Source: Agrostemma githago (taxonomy: Eukaryota; Streptophyta; Magnoliopsida; Caryophyllales; Caryophyllaceae). Taken from it: a stretch of DNA of 64,000 bases. Below, piece after piece: positions 10,685 to 21,748 of the stretch. The position numbers and the translations under genes are program-made. Position 1 is the first letter of the stretch. Each line of letters starts with the position of its first letter. The notes beneath the pieces were generated by a model, which was given only the letters and a program-made list of their open reading frames with translations, had not been told where the DNA came from and searched no databases. Location of the stretch: NCBI GenBank assembly GCA_958450325.1, contig OY288249.1, positions 68,574,166-68,638,165 on the forward strand, given 5' to 3'.

Positions 10685-10935
10685 CATTGGGTAAAGTTTC
10701 ACCCGATGAGAAACCACCGGGCGAAGTTTCCCCCGACGACAATTTCACCTCCCTGAAGATCTTCAGAAAACTTTCTCCACCGGGCGAAATGACCCGGCGA
10801 AACTTTCACCCGACGGTAAAGATGTCCAAAAACTCAAAACTGGAAGAAATTTCACCGGGTGAAGTTTCACCCGGCGGTATTAGCTCGTGATAGGTTAATT
10901 TCGCAGGGTGAAGTTTCACCATATGAAGACTCAAA
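10685..10935. repeat. Degenerate gtttcacccg / cgggtgaa motif cluster
   Basis: At least eight copies of gaagtttcaccc-like words and their inverse, such as accgggcgaagtttcccc and ccgggtgaagtttcacccgg, occur within about 240 bp. One frame reads GEVSPD-like repeats, but this short ORF is most likely a by-product of the repeat. The cluster lies inside the LTR-derived region. Confidence 0.6.
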
Positions 10936-11000
10936 GGACAAAAGTCTTACTAATGGAGCAAAAAGTTGGATTTGGGCTTGAGTTTAAGGATTCATTAAGG

Positions 11001-11005
<5 letters not shown>

Positions 11006-11046
<41 letters not shown>

Positions 11047-11090
11047 TATATATATATATATATATTATATTATATATATATATATATATC
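11006..11090. repeat. (TA)n microsatellite
   Basis: About 40 TA dinucleotides interrupted by ttatat units. Confidence 0.9.
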
Positions 11091-11399
11091 TTAGTTAGTT
11101 GCACATGATCATCCATTATTATCTCATTACCCTTCCATTAGTCTACAATCACTCTCCATTAGAATTAGATCATTTTCATTAGCTTAGATAGAAAGTTAAA
11201 GTTCTTCATAGTTTTCATCAATTTCTTCATCATTCTTCTAGATTTACATTCAAGTTTTGTAAGAATTCAAGTTTTTATTGAAGATTCTTGAAAATTATCA
11301 AAGGATTAGTGACAAATCCCTTGTCATCTTCATCAAGCTTCATCTTATTTCTTTATGCAATCTCCTTCTTTATTGTTGATTTTTGTTCATAGTTGGTAT

Positions 11400-11521
11400 A
11401 TTTCTCTTCCTCTCCCTAATCTCTAGTCTAGATTTAATATTGTTCTTTCATTATTGCACCATTTCTCTTCCTCTCCCTAATCTCTAGTCTAGATTTAATA
11501 TTGTTCTTTCATTATTGCACC
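11400..11521. repeat. Perfect 61-bp tandem duplication
   Basis: Units 11400-11460 and 11461-11521 are identical (each starts atttctcttcctctcccta and ends attattgcacc). The lack of divergence implies a recent slippage event, or an assembly duplication. Confidence 0.9.
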
Positions 11522-12485
11522 ATTTTCATTGATTTTGCTTGTCTTGCTTTTAGATCGTTTTGTAGTTTATTTTATTGATCGCAATTTTCTTCGTTGTATT
11601 GTTTTTATTTTCTCTAGATTCAATCATTATGCATGAATTGTTGATTTCTCTATTGTCATTGTTTTCAAAGTTTTCATTATGAAGTGTGAGTAGGTATCTT
11701 GTTGGGGGGTTTAGGGAGGAAGATCTTAGGTTATTTGAATTGAGGAATTTTGTTTGGTTGCTTACTTGTTGGTTTATATTGTTTAAGGTTGTTGTGTCAT
11801 TGTTGTTTTAGTCCGGCCAACTAGATCGACCTTGACTCATTTCTACCAATATGGGAAAACTCGGGGTAGAAATTATCTTGACTTGAAACTTACCCTTCTT
11901 CGCCGCGAAAGCGGGATTTTAGGTGAGTTGGGTGAAGAAACTGAAAGGTGACATTCTCCCTCTACCGATGTTGTGATCGACCCGATTCCGAGATTCCTAG
12001 ACCCCAATTTCTGAATCCTGACTTCCCCCTAACACTTTTTTCCTATTTGATCATCTCTTATTATTTATTGCATTTTAGCTTAGACTCGACTTTTAAATCC
12101 CCCCCCCCCATTTAGAACTCGTGCACATTTCTTTTACTAAATTCCGTACCGTTCCCTGTGGACCGACCTCGACTTACCACGAATACACTTAGTTATTTTT
12201 GTGTTATTACGAGTCTTACAAGTATTGTTTGATCCCTCATCCTTCGCTAAACGATCGAACCGATTGGGCGACGATCAAGGGGAAAGTCGTATCCCTATTC
12301 AAAGATAACCTAGGGTCACTAACTAATGTAGACAGTGAAGTAGGGGTCGTGTAACACCCCAGCCTAATCCTAGGACCGGAAATGTTAACTGCGGAAGCCC
12401 GCCAGCCTTTGTATTGTTCCCACAGACCAACACGAGTACTTTTTAGCGCATTTTGTCCTCACTTATACGCATCCCGGAAACCTTC

Positions 12486-12545
12486 CCAGGAGGTCACCCA
12501 TCCTAAGACTACTCTCACTCAAGCACTCTTAACTGTGGAGTTCTT
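12486..12545 (-). repeat. 5S rRNA-like segment in the 3' LTR of the Cassandra element
   Basis: The minus strand reads gaactccacagttaagagtg, then gcttgagtgagagtag and aggatgggtgacctcctggg, closely following the second half of plant 5S rRNA, including the internal promoter region. It is a transposon-borne copy, not a functional 5S gene: the 5' half of the rRNA is absent or diverged. Confidence 0.85.
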
Positions 12546-12697
12546 TTGCATGGATGACCAGAAAAGAAAGTACACTTTGTTGATATGAGTAGTACTTTCA
12601 ATCCTTTTAAGCACTAGTCTCTTTTGCATGGATGACCAGAAAAGAAAGTACACTTTGTTGATATGAGTAGTAATTTCAATCCCTTTAAGCAATAGTC
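12542..12697. repeat. 78-bp tandem duplication inside the 3' LTR
   Basis: The block starting tcttttgcatggatgaccag occurs at 12542 and again at 12620 (period 78), with a few substitutions. The other LTR has the block only once, which accounts for most of the 91-bp length difference between the LTRs. Confidence 0.85.
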
Positions 12698-12997
12698 ATT
12701 TAAGCTCATAAATAGGACATCTTCAATCAATGTGGAGTGTTTCTATCACTCCCACTTGAAGAACGCAACGTCCTCGTTGCGCCTGGCAGCATAACCGCTG
12801 ACCCAGAATCCACCCATCGCTAGGTGCCAATTACACGGTCGCAGGGTTGCTCTGATACCATTTGTAACACCCCGACCCAATCCTGGGACCGGAAATGTTA
12901 ACCGCGGTAGCCCGCCATGCTTTGTAATGGTCCCACAGACCAACACGAGTCCTTTTTAGCGCATTTTGTCTTCACTCATACGCATCCTGGAAACCAT

Positions 12998-13057
12998 CCC
13001 AGGAGGTCACCCATCCTAAGACTACTCTCACTAAAGCACGCTTATCTATGGGTTCTT
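12998..13057 (-). repeat. 5S rRNA-like segment in the 5' LTR of the Cassandra element
   Basis: The same 5S-like stretch as in the other LTR, with gggtgacctcctggg preserved on the minus strand. The region corresponding to gaactccgaagttaagc is more eroded here (gaacccatagataagc). Confidence 0.8.
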
Positions 13058-13309
13058 TTACATGGATGGCCAGAAAAGAAAATACACTTTGTTGATATGA
13101 GTAGTAATTTCAATCACTTTAAGCACTAGTCATTTAAGCTCATAAATAGGACATCTTCAATCGTGTTTCAGGTCGAACCACCAGGAGACGGGACTCAATT
13201 ACTTGTTCTAAGGTCTAGACTTAAGACTACAGGTCACTGGTTTCTTGTTTGTTTGGTGAACTAAGAGCTACATGACTAAACGATGAATCAATAAGGAAAA
13301 GGTCTAGAG

Positions 13310-13959
13310 TAGGGATGGCAACGGGGCGGGTATGGGTCGGGTCCGGCAGGACCCAGACCCGGACCCGGACCCGGTCCTCAAAAGTTGGACCCGGACCCGA
13401 CCCGGACCCTTAAGGGTCCAAAAATTTTAGACCCTTACCCGGACCCGATGGGTACGGGTAGGGTCCGGGTCCGTCACGGGTCCAATGAACGTTAATTTAA
13501 TACGTTATATTTTTAATATGTACGATTTATAATCCGATATTTCAAAAGCTAAATTAAAGCTCCTCTCCCATGTGTTACGACTTACGGCTTGCAAACAAAA
13601 AAAACAATTCAAGTTTAGAAAACAATGGAGCATTGCAAAGTTATAGACATATTTTGTATCTCAAATATATATAACTCGCTTTTATAAACCGATTTTATTG
13701 CAAATCATTCCTTTTTTTGCTTATTCTTTAGTGTTTCATTTCTCAAATATGGGAATATGCACCCACATATATATAAATTTTATTTTTATACGGGTCTAAG
13801 GGTCGGATCCGGGTCCGACTTTTAAGACCCGGACCCGGACCCAGAACATTTTTGAAGGACCCGTACCCGCAGGGTCCAAAAAAATTAGGACCCGTACCCG
13901 ACCCGTTAGGGTAAGACCCGGAGGGTCTGGGTAGGGTCTCGGACCCGTTGGCATCCCTA
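13310..13959. mobile_element. Non-autonomous hAT-type element with 8-bp TSD
   Basis: A 650-bp element with termini tagggatggcaacggg and, in inverse, tagggatgccaacggg (one mismatch). The perfect 8-bp target duplication gtctagag is at 13302-13309 and 13960-13967. An 8-bp TSD with short TIRs is the hallmark of the hAT superfamily. Both subterminal zones are dense in gggtcgggtccgg / ggacccggacc repeats, the kind of clustered subterminal motif that hAT transposases bind. No transposase is encoded. Confidence 0.9.
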
Positions 13960-14483
13960 GTCTAGAGTCTCAGGTTCACTATTAGTTACCCATTTTTTCA
14001 AATTCTGGCTCATTGAACCAAATGGACCGGTTATACCAGATTACATAAGAAAATATGTACGGAGTAATATTTCATGGAAAAAGTGAAATTCCGATCAAAA
14101 GCGTACCGGATCGGACCGAAATCCTAAATAATGGTAAATTGGACCCTGGATTGGGACCGATCCATTTTTCCGCAACCGAATTTTGCACGCCCTTTAACGA
14201 GTCACGAGTCACGAGCCCAGGACTAGTGGAATTGGGAATATTTTTATGAACAACTTCAGTCATCTCTCTTTTCTTAATCAAATTCCAATCACTCAAGTCA
14301 AATCCCTTCTAATCCCAGTTTTAAGAAAAACCCCTTAGAACCCTAATTACTTCCCATTTCTTTGAATCTTTATTTACATGCCCATGAATCAAAGTTTGAT
14401 TCTTTTGTTGACCTGGGTTTATTCAGTCACCTTTCTCGATGAGATTCTGTGATTGAATATTTTCTGTGATTAAGAAGAAAAAT
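13960..14483. other. Flank of transposon nest and LST8 promoter/5'UTR
   Basis: After the hAT target duplication the sequence continues as unassigned DNA to about 14250, then becomes a typical gene leader (ttcccatttctttgaatc) up to the LST8 ATG. No clear TATA box. Only about 500 bp separates the nest from the LST8 start codon. Confidence 0.5.
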
Positions 14484-17400
14484 ATGAGTCAACAACCATC
14501 AGTAATTCTAGCAACGGCTAGCTATGATCATACTATTCGATTTTGGGAGGCTCAAACTGGTAAATGCTATCGAAATATCCAGTACCCAGATTCTGTAAGT
14601 CTCCCATTCTTCCATTTTTGATCTTGTGTAGATTGATTTTGCGTATGTTAGGCTACATTTTTGTATTGGCTATGCTCTACATGTTAGTATGTTGTAGCGT
14701 TTGAATTTGCCAATTATTCCACTGTTTTAGTAGAGACGGATTGCCGGTATCAGAGAATGATTTATGTTAGCCGACCCCAATTTTTTTCGGGATCAAGACT
14801 CTTATGTTGTGATACATTTGTGTGTGTAACAGCAAGTTAATCGGCTTGAAATAACTCCGGATAAACGATACTTGGCAGCAGCTGGGAATAATCACATTCG
14901 TTTGTTCGATATCAATTCGAACAACCCTCAACCGGTATATAATGATTTATCTGTGGGCTAATGTTGGTTTGGTTTTTGGTGGTTTGTTCTAGTTTTGATT
15001 GTAGAATTGAAGTTTGTACATCAAAATGACAGGTGATGAGTTATGATTCTCATACAAATAATGTTATGGCAGTTGGATTCGCAGCTGAAGGAGGTTGGAT
15101 GTATTCTGGTTCCGAGGATGGTACAGTTAAGATATGGGATTTAAGGTATTTATTTAAATGAAATCCATGCCTTTGTTTCACTGGTGAGTGGTGACTAATG
15201 GCGATGAGAGAAAATATATTATGTTTTGGTTTTAGATCTCCAGGTTGTCAAAGGGAATATGAAAGCCGTGCTGCAGTAAACACCGTTGTTCTTCACCCAA
15301 ATCAGGTTGATCTATGGTACATTTTTTTTTTTTGAATTTTGTGTTGCTTAGAACCGAGTTTTGTGTAATTGTCTGTGTACCAAATAAGTGACGGATAAGG
15401 TGGAGAATTTTGCCAACATGAACTGAACTGTTGGAGATCCGCTCAGTGAGTGTCCTAGGGGTTCGTCTCACATATGAGAGTGTGAGACCATTCCAAATCA
15501 TAATGTATTCATACACGGAGTATATAATTCTGAGGAGTGGAGGTTGTTTTTGTCATCTTTAGCTGTTTCGAGCCCAAATCTGGTCTTACAATATACTGCT
15601 ATTTGATGTTTTGCAGAATGAACTGATTTCAGGAGACCAGAATGGAAATATTCGTGTATGGGATTTGAAAACAAATTCTTGCAGCTGTGAATTGGTATGC
15701 ATTTTTACTTCTTTTTTTTGCTGCTTTACAATTTATGGGAGGAAACTTTTTCAGAATCACATTACCTTCATTATTCAGAAAAATGTTTAGATGAAGAGAC
15801 TTGTGATATTCTGGCGATGTTTTAGGGAGTTTTCTTTGCACTTATAATTGATGTTTAAAAAACTCTGAATGACAACAATGTATAAAGCAGTTTTATTTTA
15901 GTTTAGACTTTTCCCTGTTAGCACATCATTTGTCTCTTGCTCATGATGAAGCAAGACAGCTTGCTCTGTGAAGAGACTTTTTCCTAAGAGGAATTATTTC
16001 CTTGCACAAAATTGGATTTAGACATGCTGATTTAACTCAAATTGTACCCCCATACTATGTGTGGCAAGTAGTCCTCGGCTTCTTACTTGACAAATGGGCT
16101 ACAAGAGACTAAACTCAAGATACAAATTCAGGTACCAGAGGTGGATACAGCTGTTAGATCTTTGACGGTTATGTGGGATGGAAGCATGGTAGTTGCTGCA
16201 AATAACAACGGGACCTGTTATGTTTGGCGATTATTGCGCGGGACCCAGGTAGTATAGTTATGTTCAGAGTATATTAGTGGGATTCGGAGATATTCGTAAT
16301 GGGCTAATTATAAGTTTTGCATTCCTTGTATTGCAGACAATGACGAATTTTGAGCCTCTTCATAGGCTCCAAGCACATAAAGGATACATTCTGAAGTGTC
16401 TTCTATCTCCTGAATATAGTGAACCCCACAGGTTTGTGTTTTGTAGCAAAACCATGCCTTATGCGCATCTACATAATAAAGGTGTTTGCATGAATACACC
16501 GTTTATTCACTTGAAGGCATAGTTGTCATTGTTTAGTACCTTATGTTGTTTTTGTGCTGTTTCTATTCTCATGTAATTCAACTGTTCAGATACTTGGCTA
16601 CTGCATCATCTGATCATACAGTCAAAATTTGGAATGTTGACAACCGTTTCTCGTTGGAGAAAACTCTTTCGGGTACACAAACGCGTCTTGACTACATGTC
16701 TGATCTTATGTTTAATACTTGTATTTTGATAGTGGTTCATTTTTTGCAGGACACGAGCGTTGGGTGTGGGATTGTGTTTTCTCTGTTGATGGAGCGTACC
16801 TCATTACAGGTAGCTTACTGTATTCATAGAATGAAATATGTTAAGACCAATTTCCTAACTAGAGGGATTTAGCTCATAGGCAGGAGATGTTATAACAGCT
16901 GGTAGACTATGATCTCTGACTTTTTGTTTGGATACCAAATGACGGAAGGGAAGCGGGAGGTAAAGGGAGGGGAGGAGGGAGTGGAGCTAGTGAGTTTTCC
17001 TTTCAAAATGTTTTCTGGAGAGATTTTGATTTTGCTTGGAAGCGGGAAAAATGGATCACTCCATTGACTTGCCGCGAAATAGCTCATACAAGAAAACTAG
17101 TCTCCTTCCCTTCTCCTCTAGAGTCTAGACCTTTTATCCAAACTAAGAATTAGCCATGATTTTTTTTCCAAGTGATCATAACTAATGGCGACGGGCTCCA
17201 AAAGCGGCGATTTTTTTTTTTCAAATTGAAATTCTCGTAAAAATCAATTTAGGGAAAAAACATACTATCACTTAATGAACTCGGGACCAAGAGATATGGT
17301 GTGTCAACGTTCATTTGATTAAAAATGTGCTTGGCCATAACTCTTGCGACAAGTACCGAAAGAGGCCATTGTTTTACATTTACAGATCACATCAAGATGA

Positions 17401-17916
17401 TCAATTGAAAACATAAATTATTCCAACATTTTGTTCATAACTTGGGATCACTGCTTATGGTCAGTCCAAGTTTTTTTTGAAAAGGAGGGGTACACCATAG
17501 AAACCATAAAAGCACAGGATTACCACGTAAAATTTTCCATATAACCTTAAATAAGCACGAGTGCACGACACTTGATGTGGAGCTGAGTGATCTGACCCCT
17601 ACTGCCTGACCGAAATCACCCAACCCACACCGACACAATAATAATACACCTAAATAGATGAAAAATGTAAATGACACCTTTTCAAACAATGCGGTTCGTA
17701 CGCGGCAGAATGATAATTTCATTCTTGCATTGCTTAGTCCTTAATATCCCATGATGTTATCTTTCTAACCGGTATCTTATTGTTGTACTAGCTTCATCTG
17801 ACAACACTGCGAAGCTGTGGTCGGTGTCAAGTGGTGATGTCATTCAAACCTATTCAGGCCATCACAAAGCTGTAGTTTGCTGTGCTCTAAATGATGGAGC
17901 TGAAGTATCTTCATGA
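14484..17916 (+). CDS. LST8: LST8, WD40 subunit of the TOR kinase complex
   Basis: Ten exons joined by GT-AG introns: 14484-14594, 14833-14934, 15033-15145, 15236-15305, 15617-15694, 16132-16248, 16337-16431, 16590-16672, 16750-16809 and 17792-17916, encoding 317 aa, the normal LST8 size. The protein is a seven-blade WD40 propeller covering almost the whole length, with repeat cores such as ATASYDHTIRFWEA, YSGSEDGTVKIWDLR, ISGDQNGNIRVWDL, ATASSDHTVKIWN and ITASSDNTAKLWSV. LST8 (GbetaL) binds the TOR kinase domain and stabilises the complex that couples nutrient status to growth. Intron 9 (982 bp) is much longer than the rest and holds unassigned AT-rich DNA. The gene runs convergently toward the CSLD gene. 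Confidence 0.93.
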
Positions 17917-18523
17917 CAACCTTTTACCGTTTTTTTTCTTTCTTTCTTGGTGACGCCCTTTATGCTGCTTCGTTCCATATCCTTTTAGGAGACAATAGGA
18001 TCCTCTGAACTAATTGTGTAAATAACTGCAACAGGCTGTTTTTGAAGTTATGAATATATCATTTGTACCTTGTAATAAAAAGGTCATGTGTTTTGCGACT
18101 CTGAAGAAGATGAACCCTAGAAAGTTTGTAACGGAGGGCTGTTGTTTTGGTTCAGTCGGATCCCCCAATGCTTGTCGGGCTGGTTGCTCGTTTCAATCTA
18201 AAGGTCAAATTCTTCGGATTCGCTTGAACCTAGGCCATAACTGGTGATATAATTCGGAAAGTTTTCTAGGTTTGATTATATTTACCGGTTAAACCTAGGC
18301 CATAACTGGCGATATAAAGTAATTGGGTAACTTTGTATTTACATCAAAGATGTACAGACAATGCAGTTTGAGTGTTACACAGATAGCATTGCAGATTTGC
18401 TCAAGTTTTGCATCACTAACTTAAGTATGTGGAGTATGATTTAACAAAGGGGAGAAAGAAAAAGCTGCATGATAAAAAATAATAATAAAGGCTATGTATG
18501 GTCCTATGGAGTATCTTCTAAGG
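17917..18523. other. Convergent 3' intergenic region (LST8 / CSLD)
   Basis: About 600 bp between two convergent stop codons, presumably holding both 3'UTRs. An imperfect direct repeat, cctaggccataactgg...gatata, occurs at about 18230-18250 and 18295-18317. No gene seen. Confidence 0.6.
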
Positions 18524-21500
18524 CTAGACCTCAATGCCGCCACCGGACAAGCTCACGTTACCCTGTGGAGGGCTTATCGTAATCCAAAGCAAGGATACTG
18601 TGATCGAAACGAGTCCTGACCACACCCACACAATGGTGGGCACTCTTCCTCTCCTTCCCATCAGACCTTTCGCAAATGGGTACATGTGAGCCAACACCCA
18701 CAGACTAAAGAAGCATCCCCCTAGGAACTTACTCCACTCCGGGATCACACTGTACACCGTCTTTGAGAACCCGATCACTAGGGCTACCATGTTGGTCACC
18801 ATGATGGTCAGTGGCATCACGAACAGGCTAGTCCACTTCACCACGTACAGATCTGCGTAGATGTCGTCCTCGTCTTCTGCTGCCGACTTGGATGTTAAAG
18901 TGAAGGAGATCTCCACACCTGCTAACACTTTCAGGAGCCCCTGCAGGACAGCTGCAAAGTGAGCACTGGTGCCTCCGATTACCCAAAACTGCTCATTACG
19001 CCACCACTCCTCCAGGCCGATGCCAGACCATTTCACCTCCAGGAGAGCCAGAAGTGTGAGGCAGATGGTTATTACGAGGAGGTAGCTAAGAAAAGGGATA
19101 CTAAGGCCCTGCACGATGAACTGCCCTGAGAAAAGGGAGAGTGCAGGAAGAAAGCAATAGACGACTAGGAATATTGAGGTGAATGGGTAAATGCCGACAT
19201 TCAGGTATGCTACACGCTGTAGAAATTTGAGACGTCTTGTAGCCAATAAGGGGTTATTTCGAGAGAAAAATATCTCGACTGACCCGGTTGCCCATCTAAG
19301 CACCTGGTGTAAGCGATCAGTGAGATTGATAGGTGCTGTTCCACGGAAAGCATCTCGCTTTGTTATGCAGTAAATGGAGCGCCACCCACGGTTGTGCATT
19401 CTGTAACCTGTCACCACATCTTCTGTCACTGATCCATAGATCCACCCTATCCTCGTTCCCCATTCTGTATTATCTTCATACCTGAAATTCTCTTTTCACT
19501 TCAACATGCTATTGTTTGTGGCTGAATCATTAATTGGCGAGTAAAGGGCATGTTAGTGAAAAAAGAGGAGTGAATTACCAGCAAGAGATGACAGCTACTG
19601 CTTCTGCAACGGTAGGGGCATCGAGAGGAGGGCGTGGTTGGAGTAATGCACCAGGAGGGCGACCGTTCTTTACGGATATATGATCGGCCAAGGGTCGCCC
19701 CTGAAACTCCGCTACAGCTATAGATTCTGTAAAAATGGCGGAGTTTCCAAACATTTTGGGAAGCTCCAAGTCCGGGTGGGCCTCTGAAGGCGGTGACTCA
19801 GAACCCCTTTCTCGATTAGGACTTCTGTCGACAATTGATTTATACTGCCCAAATATACCTGTATACTCAATAGTCCTAGGAGGGTGGAAACCATAGAGAG
19901 CATAACGTCGAAACATGCAACCTGTGCCGACATACACAGGACCCTGAAGACCATCCAAAGCACGCATATTCCCATCAAAGAAAACCGTGTTGTGGTTGGC
20001 ATAACGATCAGAAGGATCAATGCCTTCAAACCTCTGCGGAAACTGCACATAGCAAATCCTATCACCCCCTCTGTCCATCATATAGCACATACCTTCCCTA
20101 ATGGCGGTCGAGTTGTAAAAATAGTGATCACAATCCAAGTTGAGGATGAACGGCCCGTTTGAAAGAACAGCTGAAGCTCTGACCAAGGCGTTCATAGCTC
20201 CCGCCTTCTTGTTATGGTCATAACCCTGCCTTTTTTCTCTAGATACATACGCAAACATTGGAATACGTGTATCAATCCCCGTAAAGTCTAGTGTTGCCTC
20301 ATCAGAGTGACCCATTACAGGATCTGGATCTGGTACTTTACTCATTATCTGCAAAATCCCTGCGTGGTCTCCCTTAGCGTGATCAGGCGCCTTCTGATAC
20401 CATGTGCCGGGCCAATGGGTCCCATCCGCCAACCAAGTAGCTTGAACTTTGGCAGTAGCAGGTAAGGACCCTTCTTCACTTTCGGCCTTGGAAGCGTTTC
20501 TTTCTAAGGGTGGCTCTTCCTTTGTGTTATACATGTCGCACCGCTTCTTAATGGCATCAGGCAGGCCGTTGATCCTGACCTTGAACTCGTCATACTCCCT
20601 CTTAATCCAACGGCGATCCTTGACAAAGTCGGGTTTCTTCTTGTTCTTGGTAGGATCTTTCTTCAAGCTGAAGTAGGAATCAGGGTTCCTAGGTTCAATG
20701 TTGTGCTTCCTGCAGAAAGGGACCCAAAGGTCGGCAAACTTAACGGCTTCAGCCATGGCCTCAAAGGTTAGGATGGCGGCTCCATCATCAGAAATGTAGC
20801 ACGAGACCTTCTCGACAGGATATTCAACAGATAGAATGGAGAGCATAGTGTTTGCTGTAACAAGAGGCGGCTCCTTTTCAGGATCAGCCGTAGACACAAA
20901 GATGTCAATGCCAGGAAGATCAGAACGACCGTGGGGATTAGTAGAAGAAGGTAACTCAAACTTCTCTTTGAGTGCATTAAGGTCGGCCGCTCTGTCGATT
21001 GGATTCAGCTTAGGCAGTTGGTCCAATAACCATGAAAACGCAAACCAAATCTCGCAGACTATCGACAGTCCCCACAGCCAAAGTGCATCTTCGTTTGGGT
21101 TTTGTACTCGCCACGCAAGAAATAGCATCAGCCCTATAAACCGAATGACCACCAGTAACCTGCACTCAACTAATAATTCAAACACTTATTTCAATTTTAT
21201 GACAATTCTGTCGAAACATGTACAACATTGTTGTTGATTAGGTACCTGTAGGGACTAATGATTTCGGGAGGAACATTGATTTTGCGAGTAAGTGGTTTCC
21301 AAGGTTTGTCCATGAAGTCGTCCATGCTCATGCTGACATCAGAAGGATCATAAGCCTCCTCCTCAGACCAGTAAGCATTCCCAATCCCATACTTGCCTTT
21401 GGTCTCGAAAAGCCAACGATTGTGATCAAAGTCATGCGTCTGACTGCGCATCAACATAGACTTGTTATTCGAATTCATAACAGAAACCCGTCGGTCTAAC

Positions 21501-21748
21501 TTCCCTGCTGCTGCAGCTGCTGCTGCTGCGCCCTTTCCCCCTCCCCTGACGCGCTCTGAAGCGCCAGGTTGATTGTCGGGTGTTGGTGGCATCATGACGG
21601 TGTAGTTAATGTATTCGCTAGAACCCCCTCCTGCATTATCCCCTGACATGTCTATATCATCGTCTCTAGAAAGATTGACTAAACGGCCTGTGGATGTTTT
21701 TCTGGCAAATCTTACTGCTTTTGGCGATGTTCTTTCATTGTTTTTCAT
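18524..21748 (-). CDS. CSLD: Cellulose synthase-like D (CSLD) glycosyltransferase
   Basis: Three exons on the minus strand: 21748-21246, 21159-19579 and 19481-18524, giving 1013 aa. It is a GT2-family processive beta-glycan synthase with every catalytic signature: DDGAA (D292/293), DCD (510-512), TED (714-716) and QVLRW (754-758). Two membrane helices follow PYRLLVVIRF (about 169-210), and about six more lie in the C-terminal third. CSLDs act in Golgi and plasma membrane and make cell-wall polymers, notably in tip-growing and dividing cells. The closing motif SPYRLL, plus HDFDHNRWLFETKGKYGIGN and MPPTPDNQP, place it in CSLD rather than CESA. Oddity: the cysteine-rich RING-like domain normally between the MPPTPDNQ motif and the LDRR segment is missing, replaced by a short Gly/Ala-rich linker with an 8-Ala run. 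I could not assign the subgroup. Confidence 0.93.

Larger units (their letters stand above)
12350..13170 (-). mobile_element. Cassandra-type TRIM retrotransposon, complete with TSD
   Basis: A minus-strand element bounded by two LTRs: 12863-13170 (308 bp, 5' LTR of the element) and 12350-12748 (399 bp, 3' LTR). On the plus strand each copy starts tgtaacacccc, so in element orientation the LTRs run TG...CA. The primer-binding site tggtatcagagc lies at 12849-12860 (minus), two bases inside the 5' LTR. A purine tract caagtgggag precedes the 3' LTR. The 5-bp target duplication ggtcg is at 12345-12349 and 13171-13175. The internal region is about 110 bp and non-coding. LTRs carrying 5S rRNA-like sequence define Cassandra elements. 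Confidence 0.9.
10380..13309. mobile_element. Non-coding LTR-retroelement-derived region (host of nested insertions)
   Basis: Sequence from tgatgtgtgctaaatttag (10380) resembles the LTR start of plant gypsy-like elements. Near 12150 comes an LTR-end-like passage (gttccctgtggaccgacctc ... cttaccacgaatacactt). Past 12240 it continues as non-coding internal sequence, interrupted by a Cassandra TRIM (12350-13170) and resuming at ggtcgaaccaccagg. No protein domain is visible. It could be a large non-autonomous retroelement or decayed gypsy DNA. Its outer ends and target duplication are not resolved, and it may continue past the hAT element at 13310. Confidence 0.45.

Noticed and set aside
12350..13170. 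Possible genuine 5S rRNA genes
   Set aside because: Only part of the 5S sequence is present, it sits inside LTRs with a target duplication, and no 5S spacer array follows. It is Cassandra sequence.
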